From an uncultured Granulosicoccus sp. (GTDB taxonomy: Bacteria; Pseudomonadota; Gammaproteobacteria; Granulosicoccales; Granulosicoccaceae), in contig CANMQI010000005.1 of NCBI GenBank assembly GCA_947499955.1, forward strand, positions 310,001 through 374,000: a stretch of 64,000 nucleotides of DNA, in the 5' to 3' direction. The translations under genes were made by a program, and so were the position numbers. The notes below the pieces were generated by a model. The model had not been told where the DNA came from and made no database searches. It saw nothing but the letters and a program-made list of their open reading frames with translations. This document shows positions 52,141 through 63,934 of the stretch, in pieces (position 1 is the first letter of the stretch; each line of letters starts with the position of its first letter).

Positions 52141-52716
52141 ATGACAAGTAGATTCGTATTTTTCATCTGTCTGGCAATTGCCGCGCCCACTCTTGTTCAC
52201 GCAGAGAAAGAAGATCCACACCAGGGTCATGAAGCAGCAATGATGCATGAACCTGCAGACAGTCGTGTTACAGCCCGCGAAAGCGGCCAGTCAACATTCG
52301 CTGCGCTGATAGAGATGACTGCTCTGCTGGAGGCAAATCCCGACACCGACTGGTCAACAGTAGACCTGGATGGCTTGCGACTGCATCTGCTCGACATGAA
52401 CCTTCTCATGGTATCCACGAATGCATCGACAAAGGTGTTCCGGCAAGACAAGACGGTACAGTTCACGGTGAGCGGATCGGCCGAAGCAGTACCCGCCATT
52501 CATCGCATGGTGCCGGCCCATTCCCGGTTTCTCGAACAGTCTCGCGGCTGGCCAATAGATACAGAGCTTTCCGACTCTGGCGCAACGATCACCATCTCCG
52601 CCAGCGACAATGATCTGCCGGTGCGGCTGAAGGCGCTGGGATTCTACGGCTTCATGTCTCTGGACTCTCACCACCAGGCACATCATGAACAGATTGCTCT
52701 GGGAAAATCACATTGA
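52141..52716 (+). CDS. Exported protein of unknown function
   Basis: A 191-residue protein with a signal peptide (MTSRFVFFICLAIAAPTLVHA). I do not recognise a family. The mature part begins with a His/Glu/Asp-rich segment (DPHQGHEAAMMHEP) and ends with HHQAHHEQ, so metal binding is possible. AGGAAGG stands six bases before the start. It is divergent from the copper-related block. Confidence 0.65.
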   Translation: MTSRFVFFICLAIAAPTLVHAEKEDPHQGHEAAMMHEPADSRVTARESGQSTFAALIEMTALLEANPDTDWSTVDLDGLRLHLLDMNLLMVSTNASTKVFRQDKTVQFTVSGSAEAVPAIHRMVPAHSRFLEQSRGWPIDTELSDSGATITISASDNDLPVRLKALGFYGFMSLDSHHQAHHEQIALGKSH

Positions 52717-52925
52717 TGTTGTCGCCTCCGCCTTGCAGTGGAATTGTTCCTGCCGTGCCGTTGTCAGCGTTCACGAGCAGAATCGAAACAATTGCAGTAT
52801 CAGGGCAACTCGGTAAGCCAGAACGAAGAAAGGCGAAGTTCGCTCCCTCATGGAACGAACCCCGCCCTTCTCTTCGTGCTGCCAGCTGTGTCAGTTCAAT
52901 CCCGACTCGCTCATTGAAGCTTGAC

Positions 52926-54293
52926 TCAGCGTGTGCAGGACAAAGCCTGGTCGCCAACCGTGCCGGTAAAACTGCCCAGGTTCTGCATCACGACGTTGTT
53001 GATTTCCGCTTCATCTGATTCATCAGCGGCCGTGAAAACAATATCGTGGCTTGATCCAAGGTTGAAGGTCTCCCAGGTAACCGGGTCATTGTCGTTACCG
53101 TCGATAATGGTTCCCGTCTTGTCAAATCCGAAGGCGATGCCGATGTCCTCATTACAAGCCCATGCGTTGTCCAGATCTGCGCCAGTTGCCGAAGTGACCA
53201 GCAATGCGTCCAGTGGAATGCTGTTCCTGATGTCACAAGACAGTCGCCCCTCGTCGGTGTTGGCTACCCAGCGGGTATCGTTCTCGAAGGCAAAATTCGC
53301 GAATTCATCACCGTCGAAGATCAGGGAACCCGTCAACTCGGACACTTCCCAGGAGATCTCATTGCCATCCAGATCATCTTCTGAAACGACGACCGTCTGA
53401 CCGCTGCCATCGGCGTAGAGCAGGATGTGTATATCGATATTCGGCTCGGAATCAAGCTCGCACTCCCAGCTCTGATTCCCGATATCAACAAGACTCCTCC
53501 CAGTAATCAACCTTTCCTCATCACGGTTCAAGGCTTGCCGTGTGCAATGACGAGTGTCACCACTGAGAAAATCGGTTGCTGTGAATTCATCGGCGCTCGG
53601 GAACGACACATTCTGAAGAACGAAGCCACTGAAACCCGAAGCCACGATGCTGTTGGCCTCATTGACCTCCCAGGTCAAGGGTGAGTCTCCCGTTTCGTCG
53701 CTGAGGATGGCGTTACCGTCGTCAAGAAACGAATAGCTGACGATACCGCAGTTCCAGAACGTGGATTGACTCGAGGTGTCTGCACCATTTGACAACGCCA
53801 GTTCCAGGTCTATGCCGCCTGGCTCGGCATCCTGTGTTTCACCCTCGCCTCGTTCACAGGCGATGACTTCATCATTGATCGTGTCAAAGGCCGTGAATCG
53901 ATCATCGGACTGAAAGACGATGCTGTTCAATCCGCCCACGCCCAGATCCGGAATCGTCGCACTTACCGCATTGTTGGCGTCATCCGCAGTCCACGTGAAA
54001 TTCACCGTCGCTCCGTCATCTTCAAGGTTCCGGCCATTGCCGTCAGCCCAGAACTGGAACGTGGTGGTGCTGTCACCCGCATTCGGATAAGAGCATGACC
54101 ACCGGCTGTCGGTATCCGAAGCATCGATACCGGTCGTCATGCGCTGTCGCAGTGTCAAGCTGTCGCCTCGGGGATTCGACAGATCCACACCCGGTGAATT
54201 GCTGTCAGGACTACCAGAACTGCCACCACCGCAAGCCGTCAATACAACACTGAGACAGAGTCCAGCACTACCGTACTTCAGTTGGCGCTTCAT
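52926..54293 (-). CDS. Lipoprotein with four degenerate Cys-flanked repeats
   Basis: A 455-residue predicted lipoprotein (lipobox LTAC, then Gly/Ser linker). The rest is four diverged repeats of roughly 80-100 residues. Each opens with a Trp-x-Cys or similar (WSCSYPN, FWNCGIV, WECELDS, WACNEDI), holds an FxxDGxG-like strand and a TWxV segment, and closes with a Cys near CxR or CDI. The paired Cys suggest one disulfide per repeat and a beta-sheet fold. The family and function are unknown. Confidence 0.7.
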   Translation of the reverse strand: MKRQLKYGSAGLCLSVVLTACGGGSSGSPDSNSPGVDLSNPRGDSLTLRQRMTTGIDASDTDSRWSCSYPNAGDSTTTFQFWADGNGRNLEDDGATVNFTWTADDANNAVSATIPDLGVGGLNSIVFQSDDRFTAFDTINDEVIACERGEGETQDAEPGGIDLELALSNGADTSSQSTFWNCGIVSYSFLDDGNAILSDETGDSPLTWEVNEANSIVASGFSGFVLQNVSFPSADEFTATDFLSGDTRHCTRQALNRDEERLITGRSLVDIGNQSWECELDSEPNIDIHILLYADGSGQTVVVSEDDLDGNEISWEVSELTGSLIFDGDEFANFAFENDTRWVANTDEGRLSCDIRNSIPLDALLVTSATGADLDNAWACNEDIGIAFGFDKTGTIIDGNDNDPVTWETFNLGSSHDIVFTAADESDEAEINNVVMQNLGSFTGTVGDQALSCTR

Positions 54294-54553
54294 TTTTGCA
54301 ACTTCTCCAGATGAATTGAATGGGCACTGACACCGCGTTTTCAGTCAGGAGTCGCGTTTTTGCGCAACGTCTTGCTTCCCGACTGAACATGCGATCAGTG
54401 TATGAATTCTCTGGATGGACTCAGGTGGGCTACTTCACCGGCAAAAGGTAAATATTCACACGTAGCGCAGCCCGGAAATCTGGAACTGGCGGATCGCCTT
54501 GTCGAACGGACGCACGCAGACTCTGAGTATCACCTGATGTTCCGATCGACGCA
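54294..54553. other. Gene-free stretch upstream of the lipoprotein gene
   Basis: A 260-bp region between the lipoprotein start and the end of the LysE-family gene. It should contain the lipoprotein promoter. Nothing else was recognised. Confidence 0.4.
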
Positions 54554-55180
54554 CTAGCGCTCCTGCAAAGCGACACGCACCCCCAGCGCACAGTAGATGC
54601 TGCCAACGAACTTGCCCTGCCAGCGGGCAATGATGGGTGTCCGGCGCAGATACCCGCCCAGGTGGCCGGCGCTGAAGGCGACCGCGACATTCATCATGAG
54701 CCCCAGTAACACGAACAACAAACCCAGTTCGGTCAGCTGCAACCAGACAGTGCCGTTGTCCGGGTTCACGAACTGAGGCAGGAACGCGAGAAAGAACATG
54801 GCAGACTTCGGGTTCAGCACTTCTGCCAGAACAGCCTGGCGAAACGCCAGTTGCGTCGACAGGGACTGCCTGTCACTCAGCTGGCTATTATCGACCTTTT
54901 CCAGCATCGCCCGGATTCCCAGGTACACCAGATACAGCGCGCCCAGATACTTCACGATCGTGAACAAGGTTGCCGATGCCAGAACTATGGCCGAGATTCC
55001 CACAACGGCCAGCACGGTATGAATCAGGTCACCGACCGCAATCCCCAGACCGGTGGCCAGACCGACTTTCGTGCCTGATGCGGACGCACGCGCCAGGGTC
55101 AGTAGCACGGCGGGACCAGGAATCAGCACAAAGCCCAGTAGTATGGCCAGATAGGTCACCAGTGTTGTCTGATCAATCAT
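54554..55180 (-). CDS. LysE-family amino-acid exporter
   Basis: A 208-residue inner-membrane translocator of the LysE/RhtB family. It has six hydrophobic segments, the N-terminal LLGFVLIPGPAVLLTLARASASGTKVGLATGLG motif and NPKSAMFFLAFLPQFV in the middle. Such proteins export basic or neutral amino acids; the substrate is not determinable. It is located near an arginase-family gene, so a link to arginine or lysine overflow is possible. Confidence 0.88.
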   Translation of the reverse strand: MIDQTTLVTYLAILLGFVLIPGPAVLLTLARASASGTKVGLATGLGIAVGDLIHTVLAVVGISAIVLASATLFTIVKYLGALYLVYLGIRAMLEKVDNSQLSDRQSLSTQLAFRQAVLAEVLNPKSAMFFLAFLPQFVNPDNGTVWLQLTELGLLFVLLGLMMNVAVAFSAGHLGGYLRRTPIIARWQGKFVGSIYCALGVRVALQER

Positions 55181-55323
55181 GGGCTGAATCCTGCCGTGTT
55201 GCCTGAAACCAAGAGTCTGTGCCGCGCCCTACGCGCGCCTGCGGTGTCGATTCTGGCATCATGTTCGTTGAAAGATCCAGTATCAATATGAGCAGCCCCT
55301 GAGTCACCGGGTGTACTGACTGA

Positions 55324-56256
55324 TCAAGCCTCCTGTCGGGCAAGATCTCCCAGCAAGCTGATGAAATCCTGCAATATGGTTGATTGACTGCGATTGGAAC
55401 GATACACCATGCAGATGGACGCCTTGTAGCGGAACACTTCCGGCAGAACCTCGATATTCATGTCCCCCATGAATTCGTTGCAATGCGTTGGGTAGTAGCC
55501 CAGAAACACGCCACTCTTCACCAGCGCCAGTACCGCTTCAGTCTGATAGGCGGTGCTCCCCATCGGAAACTTCTGTTTGCGACTGCGCACGTTCTCACCT
55601 TCGTAGTAACCGCGGTAAACCAGCTCATGCTGACAGACCTCTTCCTCGGTCAGCTCTCGACCTTCGCGTAACGCCAGAGCAACCGGGTGTGAACCACCAC
55701 AATACAAGCCCACCTCCTCTTCGTACAAACGACTGTACTGCAAACCGGTGAGTCGCTGATAATCCGGCGTGATGATGATATGCAGTTTGCCATCGATCAC
55801 ACCGCGCTCCAGTTCACTTGGTGTTCCAATTGTCAGGTTGGCAGACACCCCCGGAGCCAGCTCCCGGTACGTCTTGATGGCGGTAATCAGCGGGCAGTTT
55901 TCATCGGAAATGGAGTAATCGATGACACCGATCTCGATCTGCCCCACCAGACGATCGTTGATGGTCGAGATGCCTCGCTTGAATTCTTCGGTGGCACTCA
56001 TCAGCTCTCTGGCATAGGTCAGAACCTGCAGACCCTGCTGTGTCAGATAGAACCCGCTACGCCCCCGGTGACACAGTCGCATACCCAGACGAGTTTCCAG
56101 ATCGGTCAGTTGTTTCGATATGGTTGAACAACCCACATTGAGAACGGTTTGTGCCGCTGACAGCCCCCCACACTCGACCACGGTCTGAAAGACCCTGATC
56201 AGTCGAAGGTCCAGATCGCTTACCTGTCCGGTAAATACATTCTTGCGCCGAGCCAT
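55324..56256 (-). CDS. LysR-family transcriptional regulator
   Basis: A 310-residue LysR regulator. The helix-turn-helix region is GGLSAAQTVLNVGCSTISKQL. The start MARRKN is preceded by GAGG at eight bases; longer in-frame starts are less likely. It is divergent from the ureohydrolase gene with two dyads in the shared intergenic region, so it probably controls ureohydrolase and transport genes. Confidence 0.9.
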   Translation of the reverse strand: MARRKNVFTGQVSDLDLRLIRVFQTVVECGGLSAAQTVLNVGCSTISKQLTDLETRLGMRLCHRGRSGFYLTQQGLQVLTYARELMSATEEFKRGISTINDRLVGQIEIGVIDYSISDENCPLITAIKTYRELAPGVSANLTIGTPSELERGVIDGKLHIIITPDYQRLTGLQYSRLYEEEVGLYCGGSHPVALALREGRELTEEEVCQHELVYRGYYEGENVRSRKQKFPMGSTAYQTEAVLALVKSGVFLGYYPTHCNEFMGDMNIEVLPEVFRYKASICMVYRSNRSQSTILQDFISLLGDLARQEA

Positions 56257-56279
56257 GAGATATACCTCGTTGAAACAGA

Positions 56280-56296
56280 TTGCAACATTGTTGCAA
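56280..56296. promoter_or_regulatory. Palindrome TTGCAACATTGTTGCAA
   Basis: An almost perfect palindrome with a single mismatch in the centre, 24 bp upstream of the LysR start. It fits an autoregulatory LysR site. Confidence 0.5.
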
Positions 56297-56350
56297 GCCA
56301 ATCAAACATTCGTTGGATAAAGATTCATTTTAATGCATATAAACAGAGTC

Positions 56351-56365
56351 TATGCTGTTTGCATA
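56351..56365. promoter_or_regulatory. Dyad TATGC-N5-GCATA upstream of the ureohydrolase gene
   Basis: A perfect inverted repeat containing T-N11-A, located about 42 bp before the GTG start of the ureohydrolase gene. It is a candidate LysR activation site. Confidence 0.45.
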
Positions 56366-56406
56366 CTCAACCCTCTGTTGAACAAATCGGAAACAAAGGA
56401 AATACC

Positions 56407-57468
56407 GTGACCTGGACTCCCGCAAAACTGACCGCGCTGAAACTCCAATTCGACAGCTCCGATGGCGGTGACATGCTCACCCCGCGCAACCGGGAAATCG
56501 CCGACAGGATCTTCTCTTCCGGAGGGCGTCGACCCGCTCCCTATTCCGGCATCCCGACCTTGCTTGATGCCCCTCATCTGGGCATGGACAGCAGTGACTG
56601 GACAAAGCTGCAGGTGGCATTGTTCGGCGCGCCGATGGATCTGGGCGTCACCAACCGCAACGGCTCACGCTTCGGACCACGCGCGCTACGAGCCATCGAG
56701 CGGGTGGGCCCTTACAATGATGCACTGGATTGTGCACCGGTCCATGAGATGCGGGTTGCCGACATCGGCGATGTGCCCCTTCAAAGTCGCTTTGACCTGC
56801 AACAAAGCCATCAGGATATCGAAGCCTTTGTCCTGCAGCTGATCGAGGCTGGGGTGGCACCGCTCATGGTCGGCGGCGACCACTCTGTCAGTCACCCGGC
56901 ACTGAAGGCTGTTGGCCGGGAGCAAGCGGTGGGCATGATTCATATCGACGCCCATTGCGACACGGCAGGTTCCTACGAAGGTGAAAAGTTCCACCACGGT
57001 GGGCCGTTCCGCAATGCTGTGCTCGATGGCGTGCTGGATCCGGAACGCACCATTCAGATCGGTATCCGTGGGGCGGCGGGCTACATCTGGGAATTCTCGG
57101 AGATGTCAGGCATGACCGTCATCCAGGCTCGGGATATCACCGAACACAAACTGCCTGACATCATCAAACGTGCCCGTGATGTCGTCGGCGAAGGACCCAC
57201 CTATCTGTCCTTTGACATCGACAGTCTGGACCCTGCCTTTGCGCCTGGCACAGGCACACCCGAGGTGGGCGGCTTGACGACTCGCGAAGCCATGGCACTC
57301 ATACGGGGCATGAAAGGCCTGGATATCGTTGGCGGTGATGTGGTTGAAGTGGCACCAGCCTATGATCCCACCACCAACACCGCTCAGAACGGCGCTCAGA
57401 TGCTGTTCGAGATTCTCAGCGTCATGCAGTTCAGCCCATCCCTGATAGAAAACACGAACGCGCATTGA
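56407..57468 (+). CDS. Ureohydrolase of the arginase/agmatinase family
   Basis: A 353-residue dimanganese hydrolase. The metal-ligand motifs are all present: GGDHS (His about 159), DAHCD (Asp181, His183, Asp185) and SFDIDSLDPAFAPGTGTPE (Asp270, Asp272). It releases urea from a guanidino compound such as agmatine, guanidinobutyrate or guanidinopropionate. The longer N-terminus and NRNGSRFGPRALR fit the agmatinase/guanidinobutyrase branch rather than arginase. The GTG start has AAGGA six bases upstream; a TTG at 56359 is possible. The nearby polyamine-type ABC transporter supports a guanidino or amine substrate. Confidence 0.9.
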   Translation: MTWTPAKLTALKLQFDSSDGGDMLTPRNREIADRIFSSGGRRPAPYSGIPTLLDAPHLGMDSSDWTKLQVALFGAPMDLGVTNRNGSRFGPRALRAIERVGPYNDALDCAPVHEMRVADIGDVPLQSRFDLQQSHQDIEAFVLQLIEAGVAPLMVGGDHSVSHPALKAVGREQAVGMIHIDAHCDTAGSYEGEKFHHGGPFRNAVLDGVLDPERTIQIGIRGAAGYIWEFSEMSGMTVIQARDITEHKLPDIIKRARDVVGEGPTYLSFDIDSLDPAFAPGTGTPEVGGLTTREAMALIRGMKGLDIVGGDVVEVAPAYDPTTNTAQNGAQMLFEILSVMQFSPSLIENTNAH

Positions 57469-57538
57469 CAAGGCTTCTTGCCTGGCAAAGCCTCGGAAAC
57501 CTTTCACACAATACAACCCTGAAAAAACACTGCACTCA

Positions 57539-57555
57539 GCCGACCACGAGTCGGC
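57539..57555. other. Short hairpin between convergent genes
   Basis: GCCGAC and GTCGGC pair around a 5-base loop between the ureohydrolase and the ABC ATPase ends. A run of six T lies 11 bases beyond the stem on the minus strand, so it may be a weak terminator for the ABC operon. Confidence 0.35.
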
Positions 57556-57573
57556 CGAGTCACAATGATTCCT

Positions 57574-58635
57574 TCAGGCAGCATCCGCCCGGAATACGAC
57601 ACAGCTTTCCGCATCGAACTGCAAGGCGACCTGCTCGCCTACCCGCAGATCCTGCAGAATCGAGTCGCGTGAAGGCAAGCGAACCCTCACCGTCGATACT
57701 CCCGTTCTCACGAGAATTTCCGTGCTGGCCCCCAGGTTGCGAATGAACTCGACCTCACCCAGCGGTCCGGATGACAGATGAGGTGCACGATCCAGGACGA
57801 CGCTCTCTGCCCGAACGGAGAGCTTCAGTGCGGTTCCTGCCGGTGCATCGGTACGGAAGACGGTATCCACACCAGAGAGCTGAACCTGCCCCTGATCGGA
57901 GGCTGAGGCATCCAGAATATTGGAGGCTCCCAGAAATTCCGCAGTAAAGGCATTCGCAGGCTGTCGATAGATATCCTGCGGCGCGCCCTGCTGACAGATC
58001 TCCCCCTCCTTCATCACCACGAGTTTGTCCGCCAGCATCATCGCTTCTGTCTGATCATGCGTCACCAGAATGGTTGTGACCCCGAACTGCTGTTGCAACT
58101 GACGAAGCTCGATCTGCATGGCATCACGAAGCTGTGCATCCAGCGCAGACAAGGGTTCATCCAGCAGAAACAGCCGCGGTTGTACCGCCAGAGCACGGGC
58201 AATGGCAACGCGCTGGCGCTGACCACCCGAGAGTGCAGAGACGGGCCGATCGGCAATGGCCGGCAAGGATATGACCTCGAGCAGTTCAGCGACGCGATCA
58301 TCACGTTTGAGCTTACTGAGGCCTCGCAGCTTCAAACCATAGGCGATGTTCTCCGCCACGCTCATGTGCGGAAACAACGCCAGAGACTGAAACACCATGC
58401 CGAAATCGCGTTTGTGAGGCGGTAGTCGGGAGATGTCATTTCCGCCCAGCAGCAGTTGTCCGGCACTGGCTTTCTCGAAGCCGGCAATGATGCGTAGCAG
58501 GGTTGTCTTGCCGCAACCTGACGGCCCGAGTAGACAGACAAAGGAGCCCTTTTCAATATCCAGATCAATGCCTTTCAGGGCCTCGAACTGTCCGAATTTC
58601 TTCGAGACGCTGGCGATACTCAAATCGATACCCAT
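57574..58635 (-). CDS. ABC transporter ATP-binding protein, PotA-type
   Basis: A 353-residue ATPase with Walker A GPSGCGKTT, signature LSGGQRQRV, Walker B RLFLLDEPLSALD, and the C-terminal TOBE regulatory domain typical of spermidine/putrescine transporters. It is the last gene of a four-gene minus-strand operon with two permeases and a binding protein. Confidence 0.93.
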   Translation of the reverse strand: MGIDLSIASVSKKFGQFEALKGIDLDIEKGSFVCLLGPSGCGKTTLLRIIAGFEKASAGQLLLGGNDISRLPPHKRDFGMVFQSLALFPHMSVAENIAYGLKLRGLSKLKRDDRVAELLEVISLPAIADRPVSALSGGQRQRVAIARALAVQPRLFLLDEPLSALDAQLRDAMQIELRQLQQQFGVTTILVTHDQTEAMMLADKLVVMKEGEICQQGAPQDIYRQPANAFTAEFLGASNILDASASDQGQVQLSGVDTVFRTDAPAGTALKLSVRAESVVLDRAPHLSSGPLGEVEFIRNLGASTEILVRTGVSTVRVRLPSRDSILQDLRVGEQVALQFDAESCVVFRADAA

Positions 58636-58658
58636 GAATCAGTCAGTGTCCTTGTTCA

Positions 58659-59504
58659 TCAGAAGAGGCTGGAGCGGCCAGCAATGATCTTGTCGATGGC
58701 AATGATCATCACCAGGTCTATCAGAATGATGAAGACTGACAGAGCCAGAGTGGAGGGGTCCAGAGATGAGACCGTGCGACTGTACATCCAGATGGGAAGC
58801 GTGCTCTGATCGATGGTGTACATGAAGAACGTGATCGTGAATTCATTGAAGGAAATGATGAAGGCGAAGATCAGCCCTGCCAGAATGCCGGGCTTCATCA
58901 ACGGCACGACGATGTCCAGACCTGCACGCAATGGGGACGCTCCTAGCGAGATGGCGGCCTCTTCGGTTTCTCGAGAGATGCTCTGCATCGCACTCATGCA
59001 GTTGCGTAGCACGAAGGGCATGACCAGCGCCAGATGCGGAATGATCAAACGCCAGATGCCCAGCTCCCAGCGCAGGCTTTCGGCTATCAGGAGGAAGGCT
59101 ATACCCAGCATGACCAGTGGAAAGACCAGTGGCAAGGTGAACAGCAGTTCCATGCTCTGCCGAAGCCGTCGCTGGCCACGCACGAGGGCATAGGCCAGTG
59201 GAATGCAGGCGGCAACCGACAACACCATGACCACCAGCCCCACCAGCAGACTGCTGCTCAGTGCCGCACCCACCGCCTGAGAACCCGAGGATTCATCACT
59301 GGAGAACAGTGTCAGCGCGGTCTCGTACCAGCGCAGGGAAAACTCACTCGGTGGAAAACTGGACGTTTCCGCCGCCGAAAACGACATGATGACGATGATT
59401 GCCATCGGTGCGGCCGCAATGATGATGCCGATCCCGGCAAGCAGACAGACCAGCAGCTTGTAGCTTCCTCCGCCCTCTTCCGGCATCAAACCCACACGGC
59501 TCAT
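58659..59504 (-). CDS. ABC transporter permease, PotC-type
   Basis: A 281-residue permease with an EEAAISLGASPLRAGLDIVVPLMKPG coupling motif. The start MSRVGLM overlaps the upstream permease stop as ATGA; the long upstream extension in frame is out of character with the family and was dropped. It works with PotB-type and PotA-type partners. Confidence 0.9.
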   Translation of the reverse strand: MSRVGLMPEEGGGSYKLLVCLLAGIGIIIAAAPMAIIVIMSFSAAETSSFPPSEFSLRWYETALTLFSSDESSGSQAVGAALSSSLLVGLVVMVLSVAACIPLAYALVRGQRRLRQSMELLFTLPLVFPLVMLGIAFLLIAESLRWELGIWRLIIPHLALVMPFVLRNCMSAMQSISRETEEAAISLGASPLRAGLDIVVPLMKPGILAGLIFAFIISFNEFTITFFMYTIDQSTLPIWMYSRTVSSLDPSTLALSVFIILIDLVMIIAIDKIIAGRSSLF

Positions 59505-60415
59505 GAAACACCTCGCACGCTGCTGCGTGATACCAGCCAGGTCGAAAACACCAGAACCAGGGTAATGATCAGGATCAGCACCATGCCCCCGGCGGCAGCC
59601 CCTGACCAATTGAACAAGGGTGAGATCATGTCGCGAATGGCCAGGCCCAACATACGCACACGGCGCCCGCCCAACAGCAAGGGCACCGCAAAGGCGCTGG
59701 CATTGAAGGCGAATACAATCGACCCGGCACTGATCAGGCCCGGTTTCAACAGAGGCAGGGTAATGTCGGCAAACGAGCGCCATTGACTGGCCCCCAGACC
59801 ACTGGCCGCCTCCAGATACTCCTGCGAAACCACACGCATGGCGCTCATCAGCGGAAATACAGCCAGTGGCAAGGAAGTCTGCACCAGCCCCAGAAGGACA
59901 CCCTTTTCATTGAACAACAGGATCAGTGGCCGTTCGATGATACCCAGCTGTGTCAGAGCTGTATTGATGGCGCCTGCAGGTCCCAGTAGCAGAATCCATC
60001 CATAGGATTGAATCAGCAGGTTCAGAATCATCGGCAACAACACCACAACCGTCAGGACCCGCCGCCAGGAAGCACTGCGTGTCGTGACGATCATTATTGC
60101 CAGCGGGATTGCCAGTACCAGCACGATCATGGTACTGGTGGCGGCCAGCTTCAGCGTCAACCAGACCGATCGCAGGAAATAGGGTTGCGCCAGCTCGACA
60201 TAGGCTTGCAGGGAAAACCCGTCGATGGCCCCAGTATCTGCCGACACGGAGAAGCGCAGCATATACAGACAGGCAGCCAGAAACGGCGTGATGAGCAACA
60301 GCGCTGGCAAACACAGCAACCACGGTGCCGACCGGCGATACAGCGCATTCACGCGGATTCCCCGGCGAGGCAAGGGCAGGACCCGCGGCCTGCCTTCATG
60401 AGCCGATACCGACAT
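59501..60415 (-). CDS. ABC transporter permease, PotB-type
   Basis: A 304-residue permease with about six helices and the coupling region EAASGLGASQWRSFADITLPLLKPG. It sits between the binding protein and the second permease. It overlaps the latter by 4 bp and follows the former after three bases. Confidence 0.9.
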   Translation of the reverse strand: MSVSAHEGRPRVLPLPRRGIRVNALYRRSAPWLLCLPALLLITPFLAACLYMLRFSVSADTGAIDGFSLQAYVELAQPYFLRSVWLTLKLAATSTMIVLVLAIPLAIMIVTTRSASWRRVLTVVVLLPMILNLLIQSYGWILLLGPAGAINTALTQLGIIERPLILLFNEKGVLLGLVQTSLPLAVFPLMSAMRVVSQEYLEAASGLGASQWRSFADITLPLLKPGLISAGSIVFAFNASAFAVPLLLGGRRVRMLGLAIRDMISPLFNWSGAAAGGMVLILIITLVLVFSTWLVSRSSVRGVS

Positions 60416-60418
60416 GCC

Positions 60419-61510
60419 TCAAGACAGCGTTTGTGTATAACGCTTGATCCAGTCCTCACGCACCGAGGCAATGAAATCCTTGTCGTGTACCACCGCCTTG
60501 TCCGACAGCTGCTCCGGCTTGATGATGAAGGGACTGCTTCGAGCGGCCTCTGACATCACCGCCTGTGTATTCACCGGACCATTCAGCACGGCCTCCGCCA
60601 TGACGCCCTGTACCCCGGCATCCAGCGTGTAGTTGATGAAGGCATGAACTACATCGTCATCACCTGGATGGGACTTGGGCATGATGGTGTACATGAGATC
60701 GGCGAAGAAGCCTTCCTCCAGATCATAGGTGGCGCCCATATTGGATTGCTCGGGATTGGCCAGCTCCCTGGCAAAGAAGGCGGGTGCGTACACACCACCG
60801 ATGTCCAATGCATTGGAGCGAAACAGTTCCACAAGCTGGGTCGGGTTCTCACCGAAGGTCAGCAGACGATCACGCAGCTGCGCCAGCTTTTCAAAGGCAG
60901 CCTCTGCATCCCTGCCGTCACCGCCGAGCATCTTCGAGGTGGCAAAGACCGTATCCAGCGCATCAGTCCAGGTCGCCGGTGGCAGAAACAGGCGGCTCTG
61001 GACACTCTCGTCCCACAGCTGTGCGTAGCTGACAGGTGGCTCACTGAAGGTTCTGGTGTTGTAGATCATGCCACCGGTCCACAGCAGGTAGCCGATACCG
61101 TGACCATCTGCACCGGTACGAAACTGCGGGTCCACCTGCTCCAGATTGGGAAGCTGGTTCAGATCCGGTTTTGCCAGCAGGCCATCAGCTGCCAGAGTGA
61201 CACCACCGACGCCTGCCAGAGTAATGACATCGTATTGCGGGCGGTCGCCCGCAGCACGCAGCTTGGCGACCATCTCGGAGGTACTGCCGGTGCGATCGGC
61301 AATCACCTTTGCGCCGGTCGCCTCTTCGAAGGGTTTGGCGATATGGTTCAGTACCGCAAGGCCTGTATCGTCCGACCATGTCAACAAGCGAACGGTCTTG
61401 CCGTCATAGCGCTTGCTGCCCTGAGCCGTCACGATGGACGGCATGGCCAGCGCGGCGGCCATACCGGCGGCACCCTTCATCATTGTGCGTCTGCTTATTC
61501 GTGCTGTCAT
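60419..61510 (-). CDS. ABC transporter substrate-binding protein, PotD-type
   Basis: A 363-residue periplasmic binding protein with a Tat-type signal (ISRRTMMKGAAGMAAALAMP). The fold is that of spermidine/putrescine-type and other cluster D binding proteins (VRLLTWSDDTGLAVLNHIAKPFEEATGAKV, then GYLLWTGGMIYNTRTF). It is the first gene of the minus-strand ABC operon. A polyamine or guanidino compound is likely given the neighbouring ureohydrolase. Confidence 0.88.
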   Translation of the reverse strand: MTARISRRTMMKGAAGMAAALAMPSIVTAQGSKRYDGKTVRLLTWSDDTGLAVLNHIAKPFEEATGAKVIADRTGSTSEMVAKLRAAGDRPQYDVITLAGVGGVTLAADGLLAKPDLNQLPNLEQVDPQFRTGADGHGIGYLLWTGGMIYNTRTFSEPPVSYAQLWDESVQSRLFLPPATWTDALDTVFATSKMLGGDGRDAEAAFEKLAQLRDRLLTFGENPTQLVELFRSNALDIGGVYAPAFFARELANPEQSNMGATYDLEEGFFADLMYTIMPKSHPGDDDVVHAFINYTLDAGVQGVMAEAVLNGPVNTQAVMSEAARSSPFIIKPEQLSDKAVVHDKDFIASVREDWIKRYTQTLS

Positions 61511-63641
<2,131 letters not shown>

Positions 63642-63646
63642 CGATC

Positions 63647-63934
63647 ATGAAAAGGCCCAGCGACAAAAGCCCCGACAAGATCGGACGACAAGCCAGACGC
63701 ATGCAGGAAGCCCGGCAGCATCCGGTCGAGAGCCCACTGCGCGGTATCAGCGTATTTGGCATGATCGGCTGGTCGATCGCCTTGCCGACCGTATTGGGTG
63801 CTTTTCTGGGTATGTGGCTCGACAAGATAACCGAAAGCACTTTTTCATGGACCATTGCCCTGATTCTGGGCGGACTGGCACTGGGCATTCTCATCGCCTG
63901 GTCGTGGATGGATAAGGAGCGTCATAGACGATGA
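63647..63934 (+). CDS. atpQ: AtpQ, AtpI-like N-ATPase membrane protein
   Basis: A 95-residue protein with a basic N-terminus and two hydrophobic segments (GMIGWSIALPTVLGAFLGMWL and TIALILGGLALGILIAW). It has the size and layout of AtpQ/AtpI-type proteins found at this position in N-ATPase operons. It is followed by atpR with a 4-bp overlap. Confidence 0.85.
   Translation: MKRPSDKSPDKIGRQARRMQEARQHPVESPLRGISVFGMIGWSIALPTVLGAFLGMWLDKITESTFSWTIALILGGLALGILIAWSWMDKERHRR

Noticed and set aside
58659..59783. 374-residue version of the PotC-type permease
   Set aside because: The N-terminal 93 residues overlap the PotB-type gene in another frame; ATG at 59504 with ATGA overlap is better.
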